From contig NZ_CP127407.1 in NCBI RefSeq assembly GCF_030291075.1, positions 1,114,001 through 1,178,000 of the forward strand: DNA of 64,000 nucleotides. The letters are read 5' to 3'. The position numbers and the translations under genes were made by a program. This document shows positions 62,908 to 64,000 of this stretch, one piece after another. A model generated the notes under the pieces. That model worked only from the letters and a program-made list of their open reading frames with translations. It was not told the DNA's origin and ran no database searches. The DNA is from Stenotrophomonas sp. 57 (GTDB taxonomy: Bacteria; Pseudomonadota; Gammaproteobacteria; Xanthomonadales; Xanthomonadaceae). How positions within the stretch are numbered: the stretch's first letter is position 1; each line of letters starts with the position of its first letter.

Positions 62908-63504
62908 TCAGGTCCCCGTCGGCCGCTGTGCCTGCGCCGGCAGCTGCCGGGCGCGTGTCCATGCCACATCCGGCAGCTTGCCGCCGTAGGTCTCCTGGAC
63001 CCACGGGTAGCTGCACAGTTCCTTGGCCAGCATGCTGGCACGCACATCGACCTGGGCCATGGTGTTCTGGCCCAGCTCGCGGAAGCCGAAGCTGCCGTGG
63101 AAGAGCAGGGCGGCATCGGCGCCGTGGTCAAGGAACACTTCGCAGGTCATCTGCGGGTAGCGCAGCTCGGCAAAGCTCTGCGCGTCGGCATAGAAGGCAC
63201 GGCCGACGCCACCGCCACGACGGCGGCTGGCGACCACGATGCGGTCGATGTAGAAGAACGGGGTGTCCAGCTGCTGCTTGAACCAGGCGAAGTTGCTGCT
63301 GTCGTGCTGGCTGTCGCTGCCGAAGCCGATCAGGAAGCCGGCCAGGTTGCCGTCGCGCTCGGCGACGCGGAAATACTCAGCGGTTTCGTAGAACAGGCGC
63401 AGGCGGGCCGCATCCAGGGGAAGGATGGCCAGGCCAGCGTTGTTGTTCAAAGCCAGGACGGAATCGAGCTCGTGCTCGCGCACGTCGCGGATGACAATCG
63501 ACAT
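62908..63504 (-). CDS. GNAT-like acetyltransferase upstream of minC
   Basis: 198 residues. IVIRDVREHELDSVLALNNN and DRIVVASRRRGGGVGRAFYA (acetyl-CoA loop, R-R-x-G-x-G variant) define the fold; CEVFLDHGADAALLFHGSFG is the late element. The C-terminal tail (TRARQLPAQAQRPTGT) is low-complexity. Immediately precedes minC and probably shares its promoter, an arrangement seen in related genera. Substrate unknown. Confidence 0.85.
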   Translation of the reverse strand: MSIVIRDVREHELDSVLALNNNAGLAILPLDAARLRLFYETAEYFRVAERDGNLAGFLIGFGSDSQHDSSNFAWFKQQLDTPFFYIDRIVVASRRRGGGVGRAFYADAQSFAELRYPQMTCEVFLDHGADAALLFHGSFGFRELGQNTMAQVDVRASMLAKELCSYPWVQETYGGKLPDVAWTRARQLPAQAQRPTGT

Positions 63505-63654
63505 TGTGACTCCGTGGGGTAACGCGGTTGGTCCATCAAGGGACCCTGCGCACGATTATTGCATGCCCGGGGTGGGCTGCGGCATGAACAGGCGACCGGG
63601 CAGGCATGACTTCCGTGGGGTGCGGTGTGCAGGCCGGGCCCGTAGAGTGCTGGC

Positions 63655-64000
63655 ATGTTGGGAGTCCTCAGCCATACCCGCGTCCTCCGCCTGGCCGGCC
63701 TGTTCACCTGGGTCATGGTCGGTCTGCCCTTGGCGTACTCGCAGTTCGAGAACCTGCACAGCCGCGGCGACATGGGGGGCTGGGCGGTCCTGCTGTTCGT
63801 CGCCTATCTGTCCTTCGGTACCTCCTATTACTGGCTGACCCGCATCCTGCGCAGCGACAGCCACACCAGCTGGCTGGACCGCGGGCTGCTGTTGCTGCTG
63901 ACGATCTCGGCGCTGGGGGTCAGCTTCCTCAGCGGTTCGGGCCTGGGCAGCATCCTGATGATGGTGGCCGCCGGGGTCATCCCGTGGATGCTGTCGGTGC
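63655..64000 (+). CDS. Polytopic membrane protein, N-terminal part (runs off the window)
   Basis: At least 115 codons from ATG 63655. Starts MLGVLSHTRVLRLAGLFTWV and shows at least four hydrophobic segments (VMVGLPLAYSQF, WAVLLFVAYLSFGTSYYWL, GLLLLLTISALGVSFL, SILMMVAAGVIPWMLSV). The pattern recalls the membrane sensor half of DesK-type histidine kinases in this family, but the catalytic part is beyond the window, so this is a guess. Divergent from the GNAT/min genes. Confidence 0.6.
   Translation, partial: MLGVLSHTRVLRLAGLFTWVMVGLPLAYSQFENLHSRGDMGGWAVLLFVAYLSFGTSYYWLTRILRSDSHTSWLDRGLLLLLTISALGVSFLSGSGLGSILMMVAAGVIPWMLSV

Overview
The window looks like chromosomal DNA of a Stenotrophomonas species, most likely the S. 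maltophilia complex. It is uniformly GC-rich with dense coding. It carries many copies of the GTAG-headed palindromic repeats (SMAG-type REPs, consensus GTAGAGCCGAGCCCATGCTCGGCT) typical of that species, and its proteins resemble the Xanthomonadaceae throughout. No rRNA, tRNA, CRISPR array, complete IS or prophage was seen. One AT-richer stretch (about 1.4-2.6 kb, just after ssb) is the only clear scar of horizontal transfer.

Layout. 1-1.4 kb: start of a LacI-type regulator and divergent ssb. 1.4-2.6 kb: AT-rich scar with an ORF that begins like a site-specific integrase. 2.6-12.3 kb: a self-contained 3-keto-glycoside catabolic locus. It has a Tat-exported C3 dehydrogenase (GMC subunit plus Tat-bearing small subunit), a 3-keto-disaccharide hydrolase, a cytochrome c, two exported and one cytoplasmic TIM-barrel isomerase/lyase-like proteins, a Gfo/Idh/MocA dehydrogenase, an MFS transporter and a LacI regulator. 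The genes form two convergent operons, and the same 14-bp palindrome TGCAATCGATTGCA lies upstream of each. 12.4-16.6 kb: two membrane diguanylate cyclases flanking an AI-2E-family permease. 16.6-22 kb: small envelope proteins, GNAT, a DUF2975/HTH pair, a TerC-CBS protein and a metallophosphoesterase. 22.1-25.7 kb: a bufferin-like RiPP locus (DoxX, EGKCG-motif precursor fused to EF-hands, MNIO/DUF692 enzyme, DUF2063 partner, ferric-reductase-like membrane protein). 26-29.5 kb: alpha/beta hydrolase, thioredoxin-like protein and an OmpR/EnvZ-type two-component system. 29.6-33.9 kb: lipoprotein, MHS-type transporter, nucleoside hydrolase and small proteins. 34-42.4 kb: biotin-independent malonate decarboxylase locus (mdcA-C-D-E-G-B-H, MatC-like carrier, GntR regulator). 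42.6-45 kb: TonB-dependent siderophore receptor with a probable Fur box. 45-49.4 kb: mqo, GNAT and divergent argP/argO. 49.5-59 kb: two S9 peptidases alternating with POT and OPT peptide transporters, a peptide-scavenging neighbourhood. 59-64 kb: DUF819 membrane protein, a HEACH-motif protein, minCDE, GNAT and the start of a polytopic membrane protein.

The strongest candidate for an under-described system is the bufferin-like locus, whose precursor couples four cysteines in EGKCG-type motifs to two EF-hands. Next is the mirrored, single-regulator 3-keto-glycoside locus.
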